Assembly: GCF_022229005.1 (NCBI RefSeq) | Contig: NZ_JAKKFD010000075.1 | Location: forward strand, 1-34,366 | Origin: Micromonospora trifolii | GTDB taxonomy: Bacteria > Actinomycetota > Actinomycetes > Mycobacteriales > Micromonosporaceae | Length of the DNA stretch: 34,366 nt | Reading direction: 5' to 3' | Shown: in pieces, positions 1-6,832 of the stretch | Position numbering within the stretch: the stretch's first letter is position 1 | How the letters are laid out: each line of letters begins with the position of its first letter | The notes under the pieces: model-generated | The model's database searches: none | The model's input: the letters and a program-made list of their open reading frames with translations, nothing else | What the model was told of the DNA's origin: nothing | Position numbers and translations under genes: made by a program

Positions 1-1
1 C

Positions 2-223
2 GGCCCCGCCCGGGGTCGCCCCTCGTGGCGGAGGGGTGTTTCCCGCTCGGCACGGGGGGGGGCCTGCGTAGGGTTGGTGCACGTGCCGATGGGTCGCTTC
101 GGGCAACCGGAGGAGATCGCCGCCGCCGTGGCGTTCCTGGCCAGCGACGACGCCTCGTTCATGACCGCCGCGCAGTTCGTGGTCGACGGCGGGATCACTG
201 GCGCCTACGTCACCCCTCTGTGA
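2..223 (+). CDS. SDR family oxidoreductase, C-terminal fragment
   Basis: The last 50 codons encode the typical C-terminus of a short-chain dehydrogenase/reductase: a PMGRFGQPEE segment, then AFLASDDASF and the closing VVDGG motif. These form the substrate-loop and subunit-interface end of the Rossmann fold. The catalytic Ser-Tyr-Lys and the NAD(P) site lie before the window. The frame stays open to base 2, but only the part from about base 71 looks like an SDR. The first ~70 bases, with a run of nine G at 54-62, do not read as SDR in any frame. The stop TGA (221-223) is also the first base triplet of a 59-nt intercistronic repeat. From recall, mycobacteria keep an SDR near an amidotransferase, a glutamine synthetase-like gene and map, so the neighbourhood may be conserved. 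The substrate cannot be told. Confidence 0.8.
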   Translation, partial: GPARGRPSWRRGVSRSARGGACVGLVHVPMGRFGQPEEIAAAVAFLASDDASFMTAAQFVVDGGITGAYVTPL

Positions 224-278
224 GCGCGAGGAGTGAGCCGGGTTTGCGAGCCCCGCAGTCGCGAACCGGGCCAGCCCT
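221..278 (+). repeat. 59-nt stop-to-start intercistronic element, copy A
   Basis: The element starts with the SDR stop TGA and ends at the ATG of the amidotransferase gene. It shares the head TGAGCGCGAGGA and the block CCCGCAGTCGCGAAC with copies B and C. A GTG at 220 overlaps the SDR stop and opens a 20-codon mini-ORF beginning VSAR. Its TGA (280-282) overlaps the next gene's ATG (279). GTG to next start is 59 nt, exactly as in the other copies, although this copy is two bases longer inside and two shorter in its tail. CGCGA and TCGCG near the ends can pair. Confidence 0.8.
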
Positions 279-974
279 ATGAGGCGGCCGCTGATCGGGA
301 TCAGCGCATACGTCGAACCCGCCGACTGGGCTGCCTGGCGGGGTGTGCGGGCGGTGCTGGTGCCGGAGGCGTACTCGCGGGCGGTGGCGGCCGCGGGTGG
401 ACGGGCGGTGGTGTTGCCGCCGGACGACGTGGACGCGGACGTGGTGGCCGTTCTCGACGGGTTGCTGTTGGCCGGTGGCGCGGACGTCGGCCCGGGGCGG
501 TACGGCCAGCCGCCCGACCCGCGTACCGAGGACCGGCCGGACCGGGACGCCGGCGAGCTGACACTGCTGGGCGCCGCGCTCGCCGCCGAACTGCCGGTGC
601 TGGGCGTGTGTCGGGGGATGCAGTTGCTCGCTGTCGCGTACGGCGGCGCCCTGCACCAGCACCTGCCCGACGTGGTGGGTCACGAGGCGCACCGCCCGGC
701 GCCCGGCGTGTACGGGGCGCACGCAGTGCGGTTCGCGCCGGGGAGCCTGGCCGCCTCGGTGCTGCCCGGGGTCGACCAGGTCAACTCGTACCACCACCAG
801 GCGGTCGCCGATTCGGGCCGACTCACGGTGACCGGTTGGGCGGGGGACGGCGTGGTCGAGGCGGTGGAGGACCCGGCCCTGCCGTTCGTGCTCGGGGTGC
901 AGTGGCATCCGGAGAACGAGTCGGATCCCCGCCCGATCACGGCGTTGGTGCGGGCGGCCGGCCGGCGGATGTGA
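279..974 (+). CDS. Gamma-glutamyl-gamma-aminobutyrate hydrolase family protein (class I glutamine amidotransferase, PuuD-like)
   Basis: This 231-residue protein has the class I glutamine amidotransferase (peptidase C26) fold. The nucleophile elbow GVCRGMQ places the catalytic Cys at 111. The motif GVQWHPE supplies His210 and Glu212, completing the triad. LLAGGADV (residues 63-70) is the oxyanion-side loop. Family members hydrolyse the gamma-glutamyl amide bond of gamma-glutamylated amines such as gamma-glutamyl-GABA, in the cytoplasm. The length matches the family. The ATG at 279 overlaps the TGA of the repeat mini-ORF in copy A, so translation is probably coupled to the upstream SDR gene. 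In mycobacteria a homologous amidotransferase sits by a glutamine synthetase-like enzyme, an aldehyde dehydrogenase and an SDR (recalled). A role in gamma-glutamylated amine catabolism is therefore likely, but the substrate is inference. Confidence 0.88.
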   Translation: MRRPLIGISAYVEPADWAAWRGVRAVLVPEAYSRAVAAAGGRAVVLPPDDVDADVVAVLDGLLLAGGADVGPGRYGQPPDPRTEDRPDRDAGELTLLGAALAAELPVLGVCRGMQLLAVAYGGALHQHLPDVVGHEAHRPAPGVYGAHAVRFAPGSLAASVLPGVDQVNSYHHQAVADSGRLTVTGWAGDGVVEAVEDPALPFVLGVQWHPENESDPRPITALVRAAGRRM

Positions 975-1021
975 CTGAGATCGCCCCTGCCCGTCGATGG
1001 CGCTGGTGGGAGGATCGACGC

Positions 1022-1573
1022 ATGGGCAAGGTTTATCCGGAGATCGATGGTCGACTGCGTGACTTCATAGTGGCTCAGCCGCTCTTCTTCGTGGCGACCG
1101 CCCCGTCCGGGGTCGAGGGGCACGTCAATGTGTCACCGAAGGGCATGCGGGGCACGTTCGTGATCCTCGGCCCGCACCGGGTGGCCTACCTCGACTATCA
1201 CGGCTCCGGTGCGGAGACCATCGCCCACCTGCGGGACAACGGCCGGATCACGCTGATGTTCTGTGCCTTCGACGGCCCGCCGAAGATCCTCCGGTTGCAT
1301 GGTCGGGGCAGCAGCGTCGCGGTGACCGAGGACGCCTTCGCCGATCGGCTCGCCGAGTTTCCCGCGCCGCCGGACGTGCACGCCGTCCGGGCGGTCATCA
1401 CTGTCGACGTGGAGCGGGTCAGTGACTCCTGCGGATACGCGGTGCCACTGATGGACTTCCGGGCCGAACGCGAACTGTTACTCACCTCACACTCCCGTCG
1501 CAGCGCCGATGATCTGGTCGTCTACCGGGCCACCAAGAACGCGGCAAGCATCGACGGACTGCCGGTCTTCTGA
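1022..1573 (+). CDS. Pyridoxamine 5'-phosphate oxidase family protein (FMN-binding split barrel)
   Basis: The 183-residue product fits the small FMN-binding split-barrel family. An N-terminal strand (FFVATAPSGVEGHVNVSPKG, residues 22-41) is followed by AYLDYHGSGAETIAHLRDNGRITLMF (55-80), the usual flavin-contact and dimer region, and then a beta-rich second half. Members are flavin or F420 reductases, or heme-utilisation-like proteins. Nothing here fixes the substrate, and true PdxH activity is unlikely because the C-terminal PLP-binding signature is not evident. The start is the ATG at 1022, preceded by GGGAGG at about 8 bases. An in-frame open stretch runs back to 233 but overlaps the amidotransferase gene and has no protein-like content. 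The gene stands alone, 47 bases after the amidotransferase. Confidence 0.8.
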   Translation: MGKVYPEIDGRLRDFIVAQPLFFVATAPSGVEGHVNVSPKGMRGTFVILGPHRVAYLDYHGSGAETIAHLRDNGRITLMFCAFDGPPKILRLHGRGSSVAVTEDAFADRLAEFPAPPDVHAVRAVITVDVERVSDSCGYAVPLMDFRAERELLLTSHSRRSADDLVVYRATKNAASIDGLPVF

Positions 1574-1679
1574 CTCGTCAGAGCGTTCCCGCCACCGCCG
1601 TTCGACGCCGCCGTCCACCCGCACTGTCCGGTGCCCGACGGCTCCGGCGTACGTAACCAGCGTCCATCGCTCGTGATGC

Positions 1680-1705
1680 GTTACGTTGCTGGTCCGCTGG
1701 GGTAC
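1680..1705 (+). promoter_or_regulatory. Putative stress-sigma (SigB/SigF-type) promoter
   Basis: GTTA (1680-1683), a 16-base spacer and GGGTAC (1700-1705) match the general-stress sigma consensus of actinobacteria, GTTT-N14-16-GGGTA, with one mismatch in the -35. It lies about 60 bases before the ATG of the large signalling protein. The short inverted pair CGTAAC (1652-1657) / GTTACG (1680-1685) overlaps the -35. If real, the partner-switching protein may be expressed by the sigma factor it controls. Confidence 0.45.
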
Positions 1706-1766
1706 AAGTCGGAGCACGGCGGGGTGAAGATCAACGGTCGAGGGGTACGGCCGGAGCGGAGGCTGC

Positions 1767-4700
1767 ATGAGCTCGGCCCAGGGGGGCGCGGACATCGGGC
1801 ATCCCGCCCTGTCCGGCCGCGAGACCCCACCGATGCTGGCGGCCGCTTTCGCGGCCGGCGGCGAGATGGGCGGGCGTCTGGCCTCCTTCGACTGGTCCTC
1901 CGGCCCGCTGGGTGAGCCCGGTCAGTGGCCGACGGCGCTCTCCAACGCGGTCGGGATGATGCTCGCCTCCAGTGCGCCGATCGTCATGTTCTGGGGCGAC
2001 GAGCAGTTGGCCTTCTACAACGACGCCTACCGGCCGACCATCGGTGGCAAACACCCGGACGTGATCGGCCAGCCGGCCCGCTTGAACTGGGCGGAGACCT
2101 GGGCGGTGCTCGGTCCGCTGCTCGACGACGTCCGGAGCGCCGGCCGCTCCTACCGGGGCGAGGACCATCCCTTCCTGCTGGACCGTTACGGCTTTGTCGA
2201 GCAGACCTACTTCAACGTCTCGTACGACCCGATCCGCGGTGACGACGGCTCGGTCAGTGGCGTCTACTGCATCGTCAGCGAGACCACCGGGCGGGTGCTC
2301 GGCGAGCGTCGGCTGCGCGCGTTGTCCGAGCTGGGCGCCGAGTTGAGCGACATCGGCGGCGCCATGGAACTCGGCCGGACCGCCGCCGGGGTGCTCGGGC
2401 GGCACCGGCCGGACGTGCCGTTCGCCCTGATCTATCTGGCCGACGACAACGACCAGCTCACCCTGGCCGGTTGCACCGGCACCACCCCGCCCGCCGTCGA
2501 AGTCACAGCGCAGTTGTCGGCCCGGCTGACCGCCGACGGCGCGCCCGCCACGATCGAGGTGACCGCTCTGCTCGACGCGTTGCCGGTCGACGCCGCCGAC
2601 CAGGCGCTCGTCCTGCCGCTCACGGCGACCAACCAGACGGTCGGCGCGCTGGTCGTCGGCGTGGCCCGTCAGCTGCCGCTCAGCGACGACTACCGCGACT
2701 TCCTCGGCCTGGTCGCCGCCCAGATCTCCCGGGCAGTCGGCACCCAGCGGGCGTACGAGCAGGAACGGGCCCGCGCCGCCGAGCTGGCCGCGCTGGACCG
2801 GGCGAAGACCAACTTCTTCGCCAACGTCAGCCACGAGTTCCGGACCCCGCTGACCCTGGTGCTCGGCCCACTTGAGGACATGCTGGCCGACCCGGAGCTG
2901 CCCGCCACCGAGACCGACCGGCTCACCATGATGCACCGCAACGCGCTGCGCCTGCTCAAGCTGGTCAACACCGTGCTGGACTTCTCCCGACTGGAGTCCG
3001 GTCGGCTCGCCGCCCGCTACCAGCCCACCGACCTCGCCGGTTACACCGCCCGGCTGGCCAGCACCTTCCGCTCGGCCACCGACCGGGCCGGGTTGCGACT
3101 GGTGGTGGACTGCCCGCCGCTGCCGACGCCGGTCTTCGTCGATCGGGACATGTGGGAGAAGATCGTCCTCAACCTGGTGTCGAACGCTCTCAAGTTCACC
3201 TTCGACGGCGAGATCCGGGTGCGGATCCGGGCCGTCGAGGGTGCGGCCCGGCTGGAGGTCACGGACACCGGCGTCGGCATCGTGCCGGACGAGCTGCCGC
3301 ACGTCTTCGAACGGTTCCACCGGGTGCCCGGGGTGCGGGCCCGCACCCACGAAGGCACCGGCATCGGCCTCGCGCTGGTCCGGGAACTGGTCGAGATGCA
3401 CGGCGGTGAGGTCGGGCTGACCAGCCAGGTCGACGGGGGCAGCACCTTCACGGTGACAGTGCCGTTCGGCTCGGCGCACCTTCCGGCGGACCGGGTGGCG
3501 GCGTTCGACCCGCTGCCCGTCGGTGAGCCCGAGCAGGCCCGGCTCTTCGCGGCGGAGACCGCGCTGTGGGCCGGTGTCGCGGCGACACCCGAACTCGACA
3601 GTCAGCCGGCGAAGGGCACCTCGGCCGGCCGGATCCTGGTCGTCGACGACAACGCCGACCTGCAGGAGCACGTCAGTCGGCTGCTCTCCCCGACCTGGGA
3701 CGTGGTCACCGCGAACGACGGGCTCGATGCCCTGCCGCTGGCCCGCGAGGGCGGGTTCGACCTGGTGCTCACCGACGTGATGATGCCCCGGCTGGACGGG
3801 TTCGGGCTGGTGAGCGCGCTGCGCTCGGACCCGCGTACCCGGCATGTGCCGATCGTGCTGCTCTCCGCCCGCGCCGGCTCCGCGGAGGCCGTCGCCGGTC
3901 TCGCCGTCGGCGCCGACGACTACCTCACCAAGCCGTTCTCCGCGCAGGAGCTGATCGCCCGGGTGCGGGCCAACGTCGAGCTGGGCCAGCTGCGTGGGCA
4001 GATCATCCGCCGGCTCCGCGCGCTGGCCGACGCGGCGGTGGCGGTGAACACCGCCCGATCCACAGCGGACGTGCTCCAGGTCGCCGCCCGGCACGCCTTG
4101 AGCCTCGCCGAGGCGGCCCGGGTGGTGGTCACCGCGGCCGAGGCGCGCTTCGAGGCGGACGGCGGCGGCACCACGGCCGCCGACCCGTCCTTCGTGGCGG
4201 AGCTGACCGGCACCACCGGCAAGCAGCTCGGTGACCTGCAGGTCTGGCGGGCCGATGGCGACGAGGCGCAGACCGACGACGCCGCGCTGACCCAGCTGGC
4301 CCGGCTCGTCGGGGTGCGACTGGAGAACGCCCAGCTCTACGAGGCCGAACACCGCATCGCCACCACCCTCCAGCACAGCCTGCTGCCCCGCTCACTGCCC
4401 CAACTGCCCGGCGCGGTGGTGGCCAGCCGATACCTGCCCGGCAGCGCCGACGTCGAGGTCGGAGGCGACTGGTACGACGCGATCGCGCTGAACGGTGACG
4501 AGCTGGTGCTGGTCATCGGCGACGTGGTCGGTAAGGGCGTCCGGGCCGCCGCAGCGATGGGGCAACTGCGCAACGCGCTGCGGGCGTACGTGCTGGAGGG
4601 CTTCGATCCGGGTGAGTCGCTGACCCGGCTCAACCGGCTGGTCGGCTCCACCGAGGGCCGCTCCTTCGCGACAGTGGTCTGCCTGCTGTTCAACCCCCGC

Positions 4701-5426
4701 ACCGGTCGGCTGCGGTACGCGAGCGCCGGTCACCCGTCCCCACTGTTGATCAACGGAGGCGACGTGGCGTTCCTGCACGACCGTGCGCTCGGTCCACCGG
4801 TCGGCGCCCTCCCCGGAGCGACGTACGAGTCGGTCGAGGGCGAGTTGCCGGCTGGCGCTCGACTGCTGCTCTACACCGACGGGCTGATCGAGGACCGTCA
4901 GCTCGGCATCGATGCCGCACTGGCCCAGCTCCGCGTCGATGCGGCCACTCCGAGCGAGCACGTGGTGGACCTGATCGACGCGGTCGTCGAGCGGGTCACC
5001 GGACGGCCGCGCCGCGACGACGTGGCGGTCCTCGCCCTGGAGGCGGCGGAGCTGAACCGCTTCGCGCTGCGGCTACCGGCGGACCCGACCCGGCTCAGCG
5101 TGCTGCGGAAGCGGCTGGAGGACTTCCTGGTCGCGCACTCCGTCGGCGAGACCGACCTGTTCGACCTGACAGTCGCCGTCTCCGAGGCCGCCGCCAACGC
5201 CATCGAGCACCCGGTCCACCCAGCCGAGGCCATGATCAGTGTGGAGGTGGCCATCGAGGATCGGACGGTGACGGCCACCGTGCGCGACAGCGGGCAGTGG
5301 CGGGAGTCGACCGGCTCCGGCTTCCGGGGCCGGGGCCTGGACCTGATCAGAGCGCTGGGCGAGCTGTCGGTACGGCGTACCGCTGAGGGCACCGAGGTGA
5401 CGCTGCGCCGGCAGTTGCAGGACTGA
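1767..5426 (+). CDS. Multidomain PAS-GAF-histidine kinase-receiver-SpoIIE phosphatase-RsbW-like regulator
   Basis: This 1219-residue, apparently soluble protein joins a two-component relay to a partner switch. Domains in order: a PAS-like sensor (about 23-180); GAF (185-330); HisKA with the H-box NVSHEFRTPL, His356; HATPase with N469/N473, DTGVGI near 500 and GTGIGLAL near 531; a receiver (about 623-740) with acidic pair D627/D628, phospho-acceptor D670 and K722; a degenerate GAF-like region (750-865); a PP2C/SpoIIE phosphatase with metal residues in VGGDWYD (G899-D904), D919 and the DD pair 1084-1085; and a C-terminal RsbW/SpoIIAB-type kinase with E1140 and N1144 in SEAAAN. The kinase likely phosphorylates its own receiver, which would gate the phosphatase. 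The C-terminal domain should bind or phosphorylate STAS antagonists. The ATG at 1767 has GGAGG four bases before it. The gene converges on a STAS gene 24 bases downstream, its obvious partner. Confidence 0.93.
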   Translation: MSSAQGGADIGHPALSGRETPPMLAAAFAAGGEMGGRLASFDWSSGPLGEPGQWPTALSNAVGMMLASSAPIVMFWGDEQLAFYNDAYRPTIGGKHPDVIGQPARLNWAETWAVLGPLLDDVRSAGRSYRGEDHPFLLDRYGFVEQTYFNVSYDPIRGDDGSVSGVYCIVSETTGRVLGERRLRALSELGAELSDIGGAMELGRTAAGVLGRHRPDVPFALIYLADDNDQLTLAGCTGTTPPAVEVTAQLSARLTADGAPATIEVTALLDALPVDAADQALVLPLTATNQTVGALVVGVARQLPLSDDYRDFLGLVAAQISRAVGTQRAYEQERARAAELAALDRAKTNFFANVSHEFRTPLTLVLGPLEDMLADPELPATETDRLTMMHRNALRLLKLVNTVLDFSRLESGRLAARYQPTDLAGYTARLASTFRSATDRAGLRLVVDCPPLPTPVFVDRDMWEKIVLNLVSNALKFTFDGEIRVRIRAVEGAARLEVTDTGVGIVPDELPHVFERFHRVPGVRARTHEGTGIGLALVRELVEMHGGEVGLTSQVDGGSTFTVTVPFGSAHLPADRVAAFDPLPVGEPEQARLFAAETALWAGVAATPELDSQPAKGTSAGRILVVDDNADLQEHVSRLLSPTWDVVTANDGLDALPLAREGGFDLVLTDVMMPRLDGFGLVSALRSDPRTRHVPIVLLSARAGSAEAVAGLAVGADDYLTKPFSAQELIARVRANVELGQLRGQIIRRLRALADAAVAVNTARSTADVLQVAARHALSLAEAARVVVTAAEARFEADGGGTTAADPSFVAELTGTTGKQLGDLQVWRADGDEAQTDDAALTQLARLVGVRLENAQLYEAEHRIATTLQHSLLPRSLPQLPGAVVASRYLPGSADVEVGGDWYDAIALNGDELVLVIGDVVGKGVRAAAAMGQLRNALRAYVLEGFDPGESLTRLNRLVGSTEGRSFATVVCLLFNPRTGRLRYASAGHPSPLLINGGDVAFLHDRALGPPVGALPGATYESVEGELPAGARLLLYTDGLIEDRQLGIDAALAQLRVDAATPSEHVVDLIDAVVERVTGRPRRDDVAVLALEAAELNRFALRLPADPTRLSVLRKRLEDFLVAHSVGETDLFDLTVAVSEAAANAIEHPVHPAEAMISVEVAIEDRTVTATVRDSGQWRESTGSGFRGRGLDLIRALGELSVRRTAEGTEVTLRRQLQD

Positions 5427-5450
5427 CCGCGCGCCCGGCGGCCGCCGTCC

Positions 5451-5765
5451 CTAGGCCGGGTCGAGCCAGCCCTGCTCGCCGAGGCCGGAGATCTCCAGCA
5501 CCCGACGGACCTGCCGGGACGGACGAACGGTGAGCCGCCCCGGAAACTGCTGGGCGAGTCGGACCAGGGCGTGGATGGCGGCCGAGTCGAAGAAGGTGAC
5601 AGCACTCAGGTCGAGAGTGATCTGCCCGGCGGGCTCGCGCAGCGCCGTCTGGAGCATCGTGTCCGCGGTCGCCATGTCCACCTCGCCGGCCACCACGACG
5701 TGGAGGTGGTCACCGTCGATCTCGGCGCTGGCGGAGAAGACGGGCGGTGCTCCCCCTTGATCCAC
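5451..5765 (-). CDS. STAS-domain anti-sigma factor antagonist
   Basis: The 104-residue product is a single STAS domain, the usual size for RsbV/SpoIIAA-type antagonists. The core LDLSAVTFFDSAAIHAL carries the DSxG/A-type phosphorylation site, with Ser61 as the expected phospho-serine. Unphosphorylated antagonists bind an RsbW-like kinase and release its sigma factor, and SpoIIE/RsbU-type phosphatases reactivate them. The neighbouring converging gene encodes both activities in one protein, so this is its most likely partner (inference from position). I chose the GTG at 5765, which gives the family length. Longer in-frame starts run into the map promoter region. No strong ribosome binding site is visible, so the start is uncertain by some codons. 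The stop is TAG at 5451-5453. Confidence 0.85.
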   Translation of the reverse strand: MDQGGAPPVFSASAEIDGDHLHVVVAGEVDMATADTMLQTALREPAGQITLDLSAVTFFDSAAIHALVRLAQQFPGRLTVRPSRQVRRVLEISGLGEQGWLDPA

Positions 5766-5848
5766 GCTGACACCATGGCACAGCCGCCCTGGCAGGGCAA
5801 CAACCTCCACCGGGCGGCCGTGGCGCGGGTCACCAGCGACCCCGGCGA

Positions 5849-5854
5849 TAGGCT
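5849..5854 (+). promoter_or_regulatory. Candidate -10 element, leaderless map transcript
   Basis: TAGGCT fits the actinobacterial TANNNT -10 and ends six bases before the map ATG. No Shine-Dalgarno sequence precedes that ATG. This suggests transcription starts at or next to the start codon. The same arrangement recurs before ylxR, the DUF503 gene, dapB, the GNAT gene and padR in this window. Confidence 0.45.
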
Positions 5855-5860
5855 TGCGGC

Positions 5861-6718
5861 ATGACCGTCCGTCCGCCGCTGACACCAGGCACGCTCTCCC
5901 CGATGCGACCGGTGCCGTCCCAGATCGCCCGACCGGAGTACGTGGGCAAGGCGCGCCCGCAGGAGTGGCGCGGCTCGCACGTGCAGACGCCGGAGACCAT
6001 CGAGAAGATGCGGATCGCCAGCCGGCTCGCCGCCCAGGCGACCCAGCTCGCCGGCGAGCACTGCAAGCCCGGCGTGACCACCGACGAGATCGACAAGGTG
6101 GTGCACGAGTTCCTCTGCGACCACGGCGCGTACCCGTCGACGCTGGGCTACAAGGGCTTCCCGAAGTCCTGCTGCACCAGCCTCAACGAGGTCATCTGCC
6201 ACGGCATCCCGGACACCACGGTCCTCCATGACGGCGACATCATCAACGTCGACGTGACCGCGTACATCGGTGGGGTGCACGGTGACACCGACGCGACCTT
6301 CTGCGTCGGCGAGGTCAGCGAAGAGGCTCGGCTGCTGGTCGAGCGGACCCACGAGGCGATGATGCGCGGCATCCGCGCCGTCGCCCCGGGTCGCCAGATC
6401 AACGTTGTGGGCCGCGTCATCGAGTCGTACGCCAAGCGGTTCGGTTACGGCGTGGTCCGCGACTTCACCGGCCACGGCATCGGCGAGACCTTCCACAGCG
6501 GCCTCTACGTGCCGCACTACGACAGCCCGCGCCCCACGGACATCATGGAGCCGGGCATGACGTTCACCATCGAGCCGATGATCACCCTCGGCACCTACCA
6601 GTACGACATGTGGGACGACGGGTGGACAGTGGTCACCAAGGACCGGAAGTGGACGGCGCAGTTCGAGCACACCATCGTGGTGACCGACGACGGCCACGAG
6701 ATCCTGACCCTTCCGTGA
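5861..6718 (+). CDS. map: Methionine aminopeptidase type I
   Basis: This cytosolic enzyme removes the initiator methionine from nascent proteins. The 285 residues include the full set of binuclear metal ligands: D131 (NVDV), D142 (GDTDATF), H205 (GHGIG), E238 (TIEP) and E269 (QFEHT), plus catalytic His114 in VICHGIP. The N-terminal extension of about 40 residues is Pro-rich and resembles the linker of actinobacterial type Ic enzymes with its SH3-motif-like PxxP sequences. The ATG at 5861 is probably leaderless. The gene diverges from the STAS gene. Its stop TGA (6716-6718) is the first triplet of two tandem 59-nt intercistronic elements that lead to the VIT1-like gene, so the two genes are probably cotranscribed and translationally linked. 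Confidence 0.96.
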   Translation: MTVRPPLTPGTLSPMRPVPSQIARPEYVGKARPQEWRGSHVQTPETIEKMRIASRLAAQATQLAGEHCKPGVTTDEIDKVVHEFLCDHGAYPSTLGYKGFPKSCCTSLNEVICHGIPDTTVLHDGDIINVDVTAYIGGVHGDTDATFCVGEVSEEARLLVERTHEAMMRGIRAVAPGRQINVVGRVIESYAKRFGYGVVRDFTGHGIGETFHSGLYVPHYDSPRPTDIMEPGMTFTIEPMITLGTYQYDMWDDGWTVVTKDRKWTAQFEHTIVVTDDGHEILTLP

Positions 6719-6774
6719 GCGCGAGGAACGCAGCGAAGCGGAGTCCCGCAGTCGCGAACAAAGGGCAGGCATCG
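6716..6774 (+). repeat. 59-nt stop-to-start intercistronic element, copy B
   Basis: The element begins at the map stop codon. GTG at 6715 overlaps that stop and opens a 20-codon mini-ORF (VSARNAAKRS...) ending at TGA 6775-6777, which overlaps the GTG of copy C. The first 44 bases equal those of copy C. AAAGGG near the end could serve as a ribosome binding site for the next GTG. Pairing CGCGA (6720-6724) with TCGCG (6752-6756), and GCGG (6738-6741) with CCGC (6746-6749), gives a nested hairpin. Confidence 0.85.
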
Positions 6775-6832
6775 TGAGCGCGAGGAACGCAGCGAAGCGG
6801 AGTCCCGCAGTCGCGAACGAAGGGCACGCGCC
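6775..6832 (+). repeat. 59-nt stop-to-start intercistronic element, copy C
   Basis: This is a tandem copy of element B, with 55 of 59 bases identical and all four differences in the 15-base tail. GTG at 6774 opens a 20-codon mini-ORF that ends at TGA 6834-6836, overlapping the GTG start (6833) of the VIT1-like gene. The tail keeps GAAGGGC as a possible ribosome binding site for that gene. Confidence 0.85.

Noticed and set aside
220..282. Counting the mini-ORFs of the 59-nt repeats as ordinary genes
   Set aside because: The peptides of copy A and copies B/C differ because the shared bases are read in different frames, so no peptide is conserved. They are described as part of the repeat.
233..1021. 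An N-terminal extension of the FMN split-barrel protein
   Set aside because: The in-frame region overlaps the amidotransferase gene in another frame and is Arg/Gly-rich noise. The ATG at 1022 has a ribosome binding site.
1731..4376. A long open frame on the minus strand opposite the signalling protein
   Set aside because: It is rich in Arg, Gly, Pro, Val and Gln with no domain. Such antisense frames are expected in very GC-rich genes, and the plus strand has clear domains.
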